Assembly: GCA_934183045.1 (NCBI GenBank)
Contig: CAKPRW010000009.1
Location: 1-29,913, forward strand
Direction of reading: 5' to 3'
DNA: 29,913 bases
From: an uncultured Clostridia bacterium
GTDB lineage: Bacteria; Bacillota; Clostridia; TANB77; CAG-508
The notes under the pieces are model-generated. The model made no database searches. It was not told the DNA's origin and saw nothing but the letters and a program-made list of their open reading frames with translations. Shown here in pieces: positions 15,492 to 22,583 of this stretch; position 1 is the first letter of the stretch; every line of letters starts with the position of its first letter. The translations under genes and the position numbers were made by a program.

Positions 15492-16381
15492 TAGATTAGG
15501 ATATTTAATAGGGGAAGGATTTAGTAACGTATTTAAAAACAAAAAATCTACTGGAGCATCACTTATGATTATGTGTGCAACAATGATTATATTTGGAATA
15601 TTCTTAATATTAGGAGAGAATATAAATCATTTTGTTTCAGAAGTAGAATCAGCTCAAGGGATACAAGTATTTATAAATAATGACGCTACACAAGAACAAA
15701 TTGACGAAATAGGAGAAAAAATAAGAAAATTAGATGGAGTTAGTACAATAGAATTTGTTTCAAAAGAAGATGCATTAAATCAAATGAAAGAAAAATTTGG
15801 TGATAAACAAGATTTATTGGCTGGATACGAAGAAAATAATATTTTTCCAGCATCTTATGTTGTTACATTAACAGATTTAAATCAAAGTAAATCAGTGCAA
15901 GATCAAATTTTAACATTTGAAAATGTAAAGAAAATAACTAGCAAAGATGAAACTGTATCAACTTTAATTAATTTGGCTAATGGAATAAAAATTGTAACAG
16001 GAGTTATTTTAATTTTATTAATTGTTATTTCAATTTTTATTATAGCAAATACTATAAAATTAACCGTTCATGCAAGAAGAAAAGAAATATCTATAATGAA
16101 ATACGTAGGTGCAACAAATGGTTTTATAAGATGGCCATTCATAGTAGAAGGTATGATTATAGGTATAATTGCTAGTATGATTTCAATCGTACTAGTAGGA
16201 GGAGCATATAGCTTTATTGCAGATAAATTAGTAAATGCTCAATTTATGCAAGTAATAAATATGAGCTTAGTAAGCTTTAGCGAAATGCTTAACTCAATTA
16301 TATTTGTTTATATGCTATTAGGAATTGGAATAGGAGCTATGCGGAAGTGTTATTTCTATGAGAAAGTATTTAAAAGTATAA
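15481..16381 (+). CDS. ftsX: Cell division protein FtsX, +1 frameshift at CGG near the C-terminus
   Basis: Membrane partner of FtsE: one N-terminal membrane segment (about 23-45), a large extracellular loop (about 46-165), then three membrane segments, with LTVHARRKEISIMKYVGAT being the FtsX/MacB-type signature. I start at GTG 15481 with AAAAGGTGG 8 bases upstream; ATG 15475 is possible. The zero frame meets CGG at 16342 after GIGIGAM and would run to 16419, overlapping the next gene. Skipping C16342 gives GSVISMRKYLKV and a TAA at 16379-16381, the usual FtsX ending, total about 299 residues, with the stop meeting the ribosome binding site of the next gene. FtsX should signal to the coiled-coil hydrolases encoded directly downstream. 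Confidence 0.9.
16342..16345 (+). other. Candidate +1 recoding site CGGA in ftsX
   Basis: Zero-frame codons are GCT ATG CGG AAG; the conserved ending needs ATG GGA AGT (Met-Gly-Ser). One extra C breaks the frame. Confidence 0.7.
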
Positions 16382-16391
16382 AGGAGAAGAC

Positions 16392-17621
16392 ATGCGTAAG
16401 ATCTTATGTATTGTTATAGTTCTTGTAATAAGTAGTTTTAGTATATTCTCAAATGTATTTGCAGAAGAAAATGAACAAAACACTAGTAATGATTCATCAA
16501 CAGATTTACAAACAGAACAAAAAGAATTACAACAAAAAATAGATGATGCTAATGAAGAATTAAATAGTGTACAAGATGAATTAAGTCAGAATTTACAACA
16601 AGTTCAAAAATTAGATGACAAAATTTCATCAGCACAAAGCGAATTAGATGAATTAAATACTAAAATTGCAAGATTACAATCTTCAATAGAAAGCATTGAA
16701 GGAGAACTTAAAGAAGCAGAAGAAAAATATAATAAACAAAAAGAAATATTGGAGCAAAGGCTTGTTATAATGTATGAAGCGGGAGATACTCAATATTTAG
16801 ATGTTATTTTAAGTTCTAAGAGTGTTTCAGAATTCTTATCCAATTATTTCCTTATAACAGAGTTAACAAATCATGAAACAGAATTATTAGAAGAAATGAA
16901 ACAGAAAAAAGATGCAATAGAATTATCAAAGAAAAGACTAGATCAAAATGAAGAACAACTAGGAATAATAAAACAAAATCAAATAAAAACAGCAAAAGTA
17001 TTAGAAAATACAAAAAGTGTTAGAGAAAATTATATATCAAAATTATCAGATCAAGAAAAAGATATACAAACAAAAATAGACGAATATAATAATAGATTTA
17101 CTGAAATAAACCAAGAAATATTAGCTTTGGCTATGGAAGGATTAGACACACAATATATTGGTGGAGAACTTGCTTGGCCAGTTCCAGGCTATACAAGAAT
17201 CAGTTCAAAGTATGGAATGAGAACACACCCAATTACAGGAGTTTATAAACTACATACAGGAACAGATATTAGTGCTCCAATGGGTGCAAATTTTATTGCT
17301 GCAAATGATGGAATTGTGACAAAAGCAGGATATAATGCAGCATATGGAAATATGGTAATAATCGACCATGGTGGTGGAATTTCTACATTATATGCACATG
17401 GATCAGAAATTTTAGTTCAAGTAGGGCAATTAGTAAAAAGAGGAGATGCAATTCTAAAAGTTGGCTCAACAGGATATTCAACAGGACCACATGCACATTT
17501 TGAAGTTAGAATAGATGGGGTTGTAACAGATCCAATGCCATATATAACAAATGGAGTAGTTCCTAAAAACACAAATACAGAAAATCAAAACAGTGAAAAT
17601 GAAACAAATACAACCAATTAG
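16392..17621 (+). CDS. Coiled-coil M23 peptidoglycan hydrolase (EnvC/PcsB-like), first copy
   Basis: A 409-residue exported protein: signal peptide at about 1-24, a long coiled coil at about 35-240, and an M23 (LytM) endopeptidase domain at about 260-385. The zinc and catalytic set is intact: HTGTD (H-x3-D), YAHG and HAHFE (H-x-H), so it should be an active enzyme rather than an EnvC-type activator. The coiled coil contains the VIMYEAGDTQYLDVILSS segment found in FtsEX-linked hydrolases. A low-complexity Asn/Thr tail follows. AAGGAGAAG precedes the ATG and coincides with the frame-restored ftsX stop. It is the likely target of FtsEX, cleaving peptide cross-links during wall growth or septation. 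Confidence 0.9.
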   Translation: MRKILCIVIVLVISSFSIFSNVFAEENEQNTSNDSSTDLQTEQKELQQKIDDANEELNSVQDELSQNLQQVQKLDDKISSAQSELDELNTKIARLQSSIESIEGELKEAEEKYNKQKEILEQRLVIMYEAGDTQYLDVILSSKSVSEFLSNYFLITELTNHETELLEEMKQKKDAIELSKKRLDQNEEQLGIIKQNQIKTAKVLENTKSVRENYISKLSDQEKDIQTKIDEYNNRFTEINQEILALAMEGLDTQYIGGELAWPVPGYTRISSKYGMRTHPITGVYKLHTGTDISAPMGANFIAANDGIVTKAGYNAAYGNMVIIDHGGGISTLYAHGSEILVQVGQLVKRGDAILKVGSTGYSTGPHAHFEVRIDGVVTDPMPYITNGVVPKNTNTENQNSENETNTTN

Positions 17622-17647
17622 AGCGAATATTAATAGGAGGAAATCTT

Positions 17648-18862
17648 ATGAAAAAATTAGGTGTAAAAATTATAGCAATAATATTAACGATAATAATTTT
17701 ACAAAGTAGTGTAGTAATAGCTGCCACAACCACTGAATTAAAAAGTGAACAAAGCGAAAATAATAAAAAAATAACTGAAGCACAATCAGATTTACAAGAA
17801 GTTCAAGCAGAAAAGTCAGAAACTGTAAAACAAGTTGAAGAATTATCTTCTCAAATTACAGATTATCAAAGTCAAATAGATGAATTAGATGGTAAAATTT
17901 CTGATTTAAACTCAAAAATAGAACAATCACAAAATGAACTAAAAAAAGCTCAAGAAGACTATTCTAAACAAGAAGAATTATTAAATGCAAGATTAGTTGC
18001 TACATATGAAGCTGGAGAAACATCTTATTTAGACGTGATTCTATCTTCAGAGAGTGTAACTGATTTGATATCTAATTACTATTTAGTAACAGAAATAGCA
18101 ACAAATGATTCTGAATTATTAGAAAAAATACAATCACAAAAAGAGAAAATAGAAAATACTAAAAAAACATTAGAAGAGAGTAAACAAGAATTATCAAATT
18201 CTAAAGAAAGTAAAAAAAGTGTTTCAGCACAATTACAAACTACAAAAAATGAAAAAGACAAACAAGTAGCTAAATTGTCAGAAGATGAAAAAACATTACA
18301 AAGTAGAATAGAAGAATTAAACCAAGCAAATAAATCAATAGATTCTAAAATTAAATCAATGCAAGCACAAATAGAAGCGGCTAGAAAACAACAACAGCAA
18401 CAACAAAATTCATCAAATAATAATAGTGGAAAAAATAATTCATCAACAACAAGTAATAGTACCCCAAGCTCAAGTGGATTTATAAAACCAGTAAATAGTT
18501 ATGTTACAACAGGAATGTACTATTCAAGTGGTCAATATCATGGAGCAGTAGATTTTGGGGCTGGAGGAATTAGTGGTGCACCAGTATATGCTGTAGCAGA
18601 TGGTATCGTAGTAACAGCTGAAGCTTTAACATCAAGTTATGGAAATTATATCATAATAGCACATTATAACGGATTGTATACTCTTTATGCACATGGACAA
18701 GCAGGTTCAATTGCTGTGTCATCTGGGCAAAAAGTAAAACAAGGACAACAAATTATGAGAGTTGGTTCAACAGGAAATTCAACAGGACCACATTTACATT
18801 TCGAAGTAAGAGTAAGCCCAGGATTATATTCTAATAGAGTTAATCCAATGAATTATCTATAA
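17648..18862 (+). CDS. Coiled-coil M23 peptidoglycan hydrolase, second copy
   Basis: A 404-residue paralogue of the upstream protein: signal peptide at about 1-25, coiled coil at about 27-250, a Gln/Asn/Ser-rich linker at about 248-278, and an M23 domain at about 280-404. Metal and catalytic residues are in YHGAVDF, YAHGQ and HLHFE, all present. The RLVATYEAGETSYLDVILSS segment matches the first copy closely, so the pair arose by tandem duplication; the coiled coils and linkers have since diverged. AATAGGAGG lies upstream of the start. Two adjacent FtsEX-type hydrolases may divide work between side wall and septum. Confidence 0.9.
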   Translation: MKKLGVKIIAIILTIIILQSSVVIAATTTELKSEQSENNKKITEAQSDLQEVQAEKSETVKQVEELSSQITDYQSQIDELDGKISDLNSKIEQSQNELKKAQEDYSKQEELLNARLVATYEAGETSYLDVILSSESVTDLISNYYLVTEIATNDSELLEKIQSQKEKIENTKKTLEESKQELSNSKESKKSVSAQLQTTKNEKDKQVAKLSEDEKTLQSRIEELNQANKSIDSKIKSMQAQIEAARKQQQQQQNSSNNNSGKNNSSTTSNSTPSSSGFIKPVNSYVTTGMYYSSGQYHGAVDFGAGGISGAPVYAVADGIVVTAEALTSSYGNYIIIAHYNGLYTLYAHGQAGSIAVSSGQKVKQGQQIMRVGSTGNSTGPHLHFEVRVSPGLYSNRVNPMNYL

Positions 18863-18902
18863 TAATTAATTATAATAAAAGTAAGTAAATAGTAATATAA
18901 TA

Positions 18903-18938
18903 AATATGAAAATGTCCCATTTGGGACTTTTCCATATT
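18903..18938 (+). terminator. Large hairpin between the M23 gene and the S41 protease gene
   Basis: AATATG, AAAA and GTCCC pair in turn with GGGAC, TTTT and CATATT, giving a long stem with small internal loops and a short loop. No T run follows, so it may be a weak terminator or an mRNA processing or stability element. Confidence 0.5.
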
Positions 18939-19011
18939 ATAAATATAGGCTTGAAAAATAAAATTTATATTTTCCAACCTTATTGGTAGATTGTGAAAGG
19001 AATGATAGAAA

Positions 19012-20226
19012 GTGGAAGAAAAAAAGAGATTTAAAGTATATAAAGTGATAATGTTAATTGTAATTGTAGCATTTATTACTTTTTTAGTTACATCAATAGG
19101 AATGTATCAATATCTTACGAATAACGATAAAATTGGAAAATATTTTATTACTTCATCTTCTAATAGTAATGATATAGCGTCACAAATTAGTAAATACAAA
19201 ACAATTATTGACAAATATTATTTGGGTGAGGTAGATGAAGAAAAATTAACTGAAGGAGCAATAAAAGGATACATAGAAGGCCTAGATGATCCATACACAG
19301 AGTATATTTCAAAAGAAGACATGAAAGACTTTATGGATGATACTACAGGAAATTTTGTTGGAATAGGAATTTATATGGTAAAAGATGAAGATAATGACAA
19401 AGTTATGGTATTATCACCAATAAAAGATAGCCCAGCGGAAAAGGCTGGAATCTTACCAGGAGACTTAATTGTAAAAGTTGATGATGTTGAATACACAGCA
19501 GAAGATATGTCAGTATTAGCAAACAAAATAAAAGGAGAATCAGGAACAACAGTTAAACTTGAAATTTTAAGAGGAACAGAAACAAAAACATTTGAATTAA
19601 AAAGAGAAAATATAAAAGTAAATCCTGTAGAAACTAAAAAATTAGAAAATGACATAGGTTATATTTCATTTTCTTCATTTGATGAAGGAACTGCAGAAGA
19701 CTTTAAAAACAAATATAAAGAATTAGAAAAACAAGGAATTAAATCATTAATAATAGACTTAAGAAATAATGGTGGAGGAATTGTTGATGAAGCTTTAAAA
19801 ATAGCAGACTACATGACAGACAAAGATTCAGTTTTATTGTACGAAGTGGATAAAAATAATAAAGAAGAAATAGAAAAATCAAAAAATGATCCAATAATCA
19901 ACATGCCAATAATCATATTAACAAATAAAAATACAGCAAGTTCATCAGAGATTTTAGCAGGAGCTTTAAAAGATTTAGGAAAAGCCAAAACTGTAGGAAC
20001 AAAAACATATGGAAAAGGTGTAATACAACAATTATTAACATTACCAGATGGTAGTGGGTTGAAAATTACATCAAATAAATACTTAACACCAAACAAGACG
20101 GAAATTAACAAAATAGGAATTGAACCAGATGAAAAAGTAGAACTACCAGACACAGTTACAAATATTTTAAAAGTAAATGATAAAGATGATACACAATTAC
20201 AAAAAGCTATAGAAATGTTGAAATAA
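19012..20226 (+). CDS. Carboxy-terminal processing protease (S41, CtpA/CtpB)
   Basis: A 404-residue exported, membrane-anchored serine protease. A single membrane anchor is at about 10-32, a PDZ domain at about 110-190 (SPIKDSPAEKAGILPGDLIV) and the S41 domain at about 210-390. The Ser-Lys dyad is visible as S309 in NTASSSEI and K334 in TYGKG, 25 apart as in CtpB. The start is GTG at 19012 with GAAAGG upstream. Location behind ftsEX and the hydrolase genes matches the ftsEX-ctpB order in bacilli; it may trim or activate the wall hydrolases or process signalling proteins. pgsA follows 23 bases later. Confidence 0.92.
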   Translation: MEEKKRFKVYKVIMLIVIVAFITFLVTSIGMYQYLTNNDKIGKYFITSSSNSNDIASQISKYKTIIDKYYLGEVDEEKLTEGAIKGYIEGLDDPYTEYISKEDMKDFMDDTTGNFVGIGIYMVKDEDNDKVMVLSPIKDSPAEKAGILPGDLIVKVDDVEYTAEDMSVLANKIKGESGTTVKLEILRGTETKTFELKRENIKVNPVETKKLENDIGYISFSSFDEGTAEDFKNKYKELEKQGIKSLIIDLRNNGGGIVDEALKIADYMTDKDSVLLYEVDKNNKEEIEKSKNDPIINMPIIILTNKNTASSSEILAGALKDLGKAKTVGTKTYGKGVIQQLLTLPDGSGLKITSNKYLTPNKTEINKIGIEPDEKVELPDTVTNILKVNDKDDTQLQKAIEMLK

Positions 20227-20249
20227 CATAATTGAACAAGGAGAGAAAA

Positions 20250-20840
20250 ATGAATTTACCAAACAAATTAACAATATTTAGAATTATTCTAGTACCTATA
20301 ATGGTTATAATACCTTTTTTAGGGTTTAAAGAAGAAATAATAGGAATACCAATCTCATATTTGTTAATAGATGCAATATTTATTATTGCATCTATTACAG
20401 ATAAACTAGATGGATATTTAGCAAGAAAAAACAATCAAATAACTACATTTGGGAAATTTTTAGACCCATTAGCAGATAAGATATTAGTGTTAGCAGCAAT
20501 GGTAATGTTAGTTGAATTTAACAAATTACCAGCTTGGATTCCAATTATTGTGCTAGCAAGAGAATTTATGATATCAGGTTATAGATTAATTGCTGTAGAA
20601 AAGGGTGGAGTCGTAATTGCTGCTTCAAAATGGGGGAAATTTAAAACAGTTACTCAAATGATTGCAATTATTTTAGCATTTATTGATGTAAATGCGTTTG
20701 GAGATTGCATTTTTGGAAATCTACATGGAACAGCATTAATACTAAATATTCTAGTTACAGTTATGATGATTTTACAAACAATTGCAACAATTGTATCTGG
20801 TTTACAATACATGAAAGGTGCAAGTAAACTTATTAAGTAA
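20250..20840 (+). CDS. pgsA: CDP-diacylglycerol-glycerol-3-phosphate 3-phosphatidyltransferase
   Basis: A 196-residue membrane enzyme that makes phosphatidylglycerol phosphate, the committed step to phosphatidylglycerol. The CDP-alcohol phosphotransferase motif D-x2-DG-x2-AR-x8-G-x3-D-x3-D is complete (DKLDGYLAR ... GKFLDPLAD). Several hydrophobic segments flank it. The start ATG at 20250 has AAGGAG upstream; the open frame extends to a TTG at 20232 that would include the ribosome binding site. The MNLPNKLTIFRI start is typical of PgsA. Confidence 0.94.
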   Translation: MNLPNKLTIFRIILVPIMVIIPFLGFKEEIIGIPISYLLIDAIFIIASITDKLDGYLARKNNQITTFGKFLDPLADKILVLAAMVMLVEFNKLPAWIPIIVLAREFMISGYRLIAVEKGGVVIAASKWGKFKTVTQMIAIILAFIDVNAFGDCIFGNLHGTALILNILVTVMMILQTIATIVSGLQYMKGASKLIK

Positions 20841-20860
20841 AAAGTATTATATAAAAAAAC

Positions 20861-20889
20861 TTGACAAATTTTACTTTTTGCCGTATATT
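20861..20889 (+). promoter_or_regulatory. greA promoter
   Basis: TTGACA (20861-20866), 17 bases, TATATT (20884-20889). Confidence 0.75.
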
Positions 20890-20942
20890 AAAAAAGATTT
20901 TTTAAAGCAAATATTAGCTTAAAATAAGGAGGTACACAAATA

Positions 20943-21419
20943 ATGGAAGAGAAAGAAGTTTTATTAACACAAGAAGGATATAATAATTTAGAAAAAGAAT
21001 TAAATTACTTAAGAACAGAAAAAAGAACGGAAATAGCAGATAGAATAAAAGTAGCATTAGGATTTGGAGATTTATCAGAAAACTCTGAATATGATGAAGC
21101 TAAAAATGCACAAGCAGAAAATGAAGTAAGAATTGCAGAATTAGAAAATAAAATAAGATATGCAAAAATTATCGATGAAAAAGATATAGATACAGAAACA
21201 GTACAAGTTGGTAATATAGTAAAAGTACTAGATATGGAATTTGATGAAAAAGTAGAATATACAATAGTTGGTTCAACAGAAGTAAATTTAGCAGAAAACA
21301 AGATATCAAATGAATCTCCACTTGGAAGTGGATTGTTAGGAGCAAAGAAAAATCAAGTAGTAGAAATTAATGCTCCAGCAGGAATTATGAAATACAAAAT
21401 TTTATCTATAAAAAAATAA
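20943..21419 (+). CDS. greA: Transcription elongation factor GreA
   Basis: A 158-residue GreA. The N-terminal coiled coil (about 1-75) contains LTQEGYNNLEKELNYLRTEKR and the GDLSENSEYDEAK tip with the acidic residues that reach the RNA polymerase active site; the C-terminal FKBP-like domain ends in SPLGSGLLGAKKNQVVEI. GreA rescues backtracked polymerase by stimulating transcript cleavage. AAGGAGG lies upstream. The gene has its own promoter and a strong terminator shared with convergent deoD. Confidence 0.96.
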   Translation: MEEKEVLLTQEGYNNLEKELNYLRTEKRTEIADRIKVALGFGDLSENSEYDEAKNAQAENEVRIAELENKIRYAKIIDEKDIDTETVQVGNIVKVLDMEFDEKVEYTIVGSTEVNLAENKISNESPLGSGLLGAKKNQVVEINAPAGIMKYKILSIKK

Positions 21420-21451
21420 TTAATAACAATTTTGTGCCTTAATGAAAAAAT

Positions 21452-21503
21452 AAAAATATAGTAGTAAATAATATTTTAATTCTATTTACTACTATATTTT
21501 TTA
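21452..21503. terminator. Bidirectional terminator between greA and deoD
   Basis: A 19-bp perfect stem (21452-21470 with 21483-21501) with 12-base loop, A-rich on one side and T-rich on the other, serves both convergent genes. Confidence 0.9.
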
Positions 21504-21568
21504 TTATATAAAATTATAATCGTTATAATTAATAATCACAAAATAATAAAAAGATAATAATTAAAAAA

Positions 21569-22309
21569 TTAATTATCAATTTTAATTGCTGACTCCAAGG
21601 CAAGCTTTATCATATTATTTAATCCAGTTTGTCTTTCTTCTGCAGTAGCATTTGCTTTTGGTGAATTTGAGTTGACATTTGTATCAACCACACTCATCAA
21701 ACAAGCTGCATTTTTATTTAACATCTTAGCAGTATAAAACAAAGCGAAAGCTTCCATTTCAGAACCAATAGGTTTTAAATTTTCAGGTATCCTATCTAAA
21801 ACTTTTTGTAAATCAGACATGTACAAATCAAAAGCTTCAGTACATACAGTAGTACCTTTTACAACTGGAATATTTATTTCCTTTGAAGTTTTATCTATAA
21901 TACCATTTAACATAGTAGAAGCTGACACTAAATGACAATTTTCATTATTAGCAGACAATGCAAAATTACTTTCAGAAAAAACCTGTTCAGACAAAATAAT
22001 ATCAAACAATTTAAGATCTGGAGAATATCCTCCACAAGAACCTATTCTAATAATATTTTCAACATTATAAAACTTATATAATTCATAAGAATATATTCCT
22101 ATACTTGGCATACCCATGCCAGATGCCATAACAGTAATTTTTTTATCCTTATAATAGCCAGTATATGCAAACATATTCCTAACTTCATTTACCAACTTAT
22201 AATCATCCAAAAAATTTTCTGCAATATACTTAGCCCTTAATGGATCTCCGGGCATAATTACAACCTTTGCAATATCTTCTAAACTTGCGCTATTATGTGG
22301 TGTAGACAT
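21569..22309 (-). CDS. deoD: Purine nucleoside phosphorylase, DeoD type
   Basis: A 246-residue hexameric-type purine nucleoside phosphorylase. MPGDPLRAKYIAENFL, the GMGMPSIGIYSYEL phosphate and substrate region, IRIGSCGGY, and the SEMEAFALFYTA stretch are family marks. It splits purine (deoxy)nucleosides with phosphate for salvage. The start ATG at 22307-22309 is chosen because AAAGGAGG is 7 bases upstream and MSTPHNSA is a typical beginning; the open frame extends 17 codons further. It is divergent from pyrG across an unusual inverted repeat that carries the -35 boxes of both genes. Confidence 0.94.
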   Translation of the reverse strand: MSTPHNSASLEDIAKVVIMPGDPLRAKYIAENFLDDYKLVNEVRNMFAYTGYYKDKKITVMASGMGMPSIGIYSYELYKFYNVENIIRIGSCGGYSPDLKLFDIILSEQVFSESNFALSANNENCHLVSASTMLNGIIDKTSKEINIPVVKGTTVCTEAFDLYMSDLQKVLDRIPENLKPIGSEMEAFALFYTAKMLNKNAACLMSVVDTNVNSNSPKANATAEERQTGLNNMIKLALESAIKIDN

Positions 22310-22331
22310 ATCAATACCTCCTTTAACACTA

Positions 22332-22360
22332 AGTATAACAATAAATCCAAAATTTGCCAA
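22332..22360 (-). promoter_or_regulatory. deoD promoter
   Basis: On the minus strand TTGGCA (22360-22355), 17 bases, TATACT (22337-22332). The -35 box is part of the left arm of the inverted repeat. Confidence 0.7.
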
Positions 22361-22490
22361 GAGGGCCGGGTCTTTTTGACAAATTTTGTTATTATACTAA
22401 TATAATGATAAGTGATAACTTTATTATTCCTAATTTAGAAAAAATTACTTATAAAATTTGCCAAAAAGACCCGGCCCTCTTGACATTTTT
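22349..22490. repeat. Long inverted repeat between deoD and pyrG
   Basis: Two arms of about 37-39 bases, 22349-22387 and 22454-22490, are inverted copies with only a few mismatches; the 19-base core AAAAAGACCCGGCCCTCTT (22466 region on plus) is identical. The core is GC-rich inside a very AT-rich region, and the spacer is 66 AT-rich bases. Each arm ends in a -35 box. It could form a cruciform, be a MITE-like remnant, or hold paired operators. Confidence 0.8.
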
Positions 22491-22509
22491 TAGATGAAAG
22501 TGGTAAACT
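22481..22509 (+). promoter_or_regulatory. pyrG promoter
   Basis: TTGACA (22481-22486), 17 bases ending in an extended TG-n, TAAACT (22504-22509). The -35 box is part of the right arm of the inverted repeat. The predicted start is near 22516. Confidence 0.65.
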
Positions 22510-22516
22510 ATTTATA

Positions 22517-22562
22517 GATTAAAAAAAAACTGATTTTGCAGGGGATTTTTTAATCTTTTTTT
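22517..22562 (+). terminator. Possible attenuator hairpin at the 5' end of the pyrG leader
   Basis: GATTAAAAAA (22517-22526) pairs with TTTTTTAATC (22546-22555), followed by seven T. The 5' arm begins at the predicted transcription start, ahead of the ATG at 22584. pyrG of other Gram-positives is attenuated in response to CTP, but those leaders begin with G residues, which this one does not. Confidence 0.4.
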
Positions 22563-22583
22563 AGTTTTGGTTAGGAGGAAAGA

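Noticed and set aside
7197..16345. Plain sequencing error as the full explanation of the three frameshifts
   Set aside because: It cannot be excluded without reads, but random or systematic insertion would not be expected to fall in the same codon phase, always as CGG-A, and never elsewhere in coding sequence; it is kept as the main alternative.
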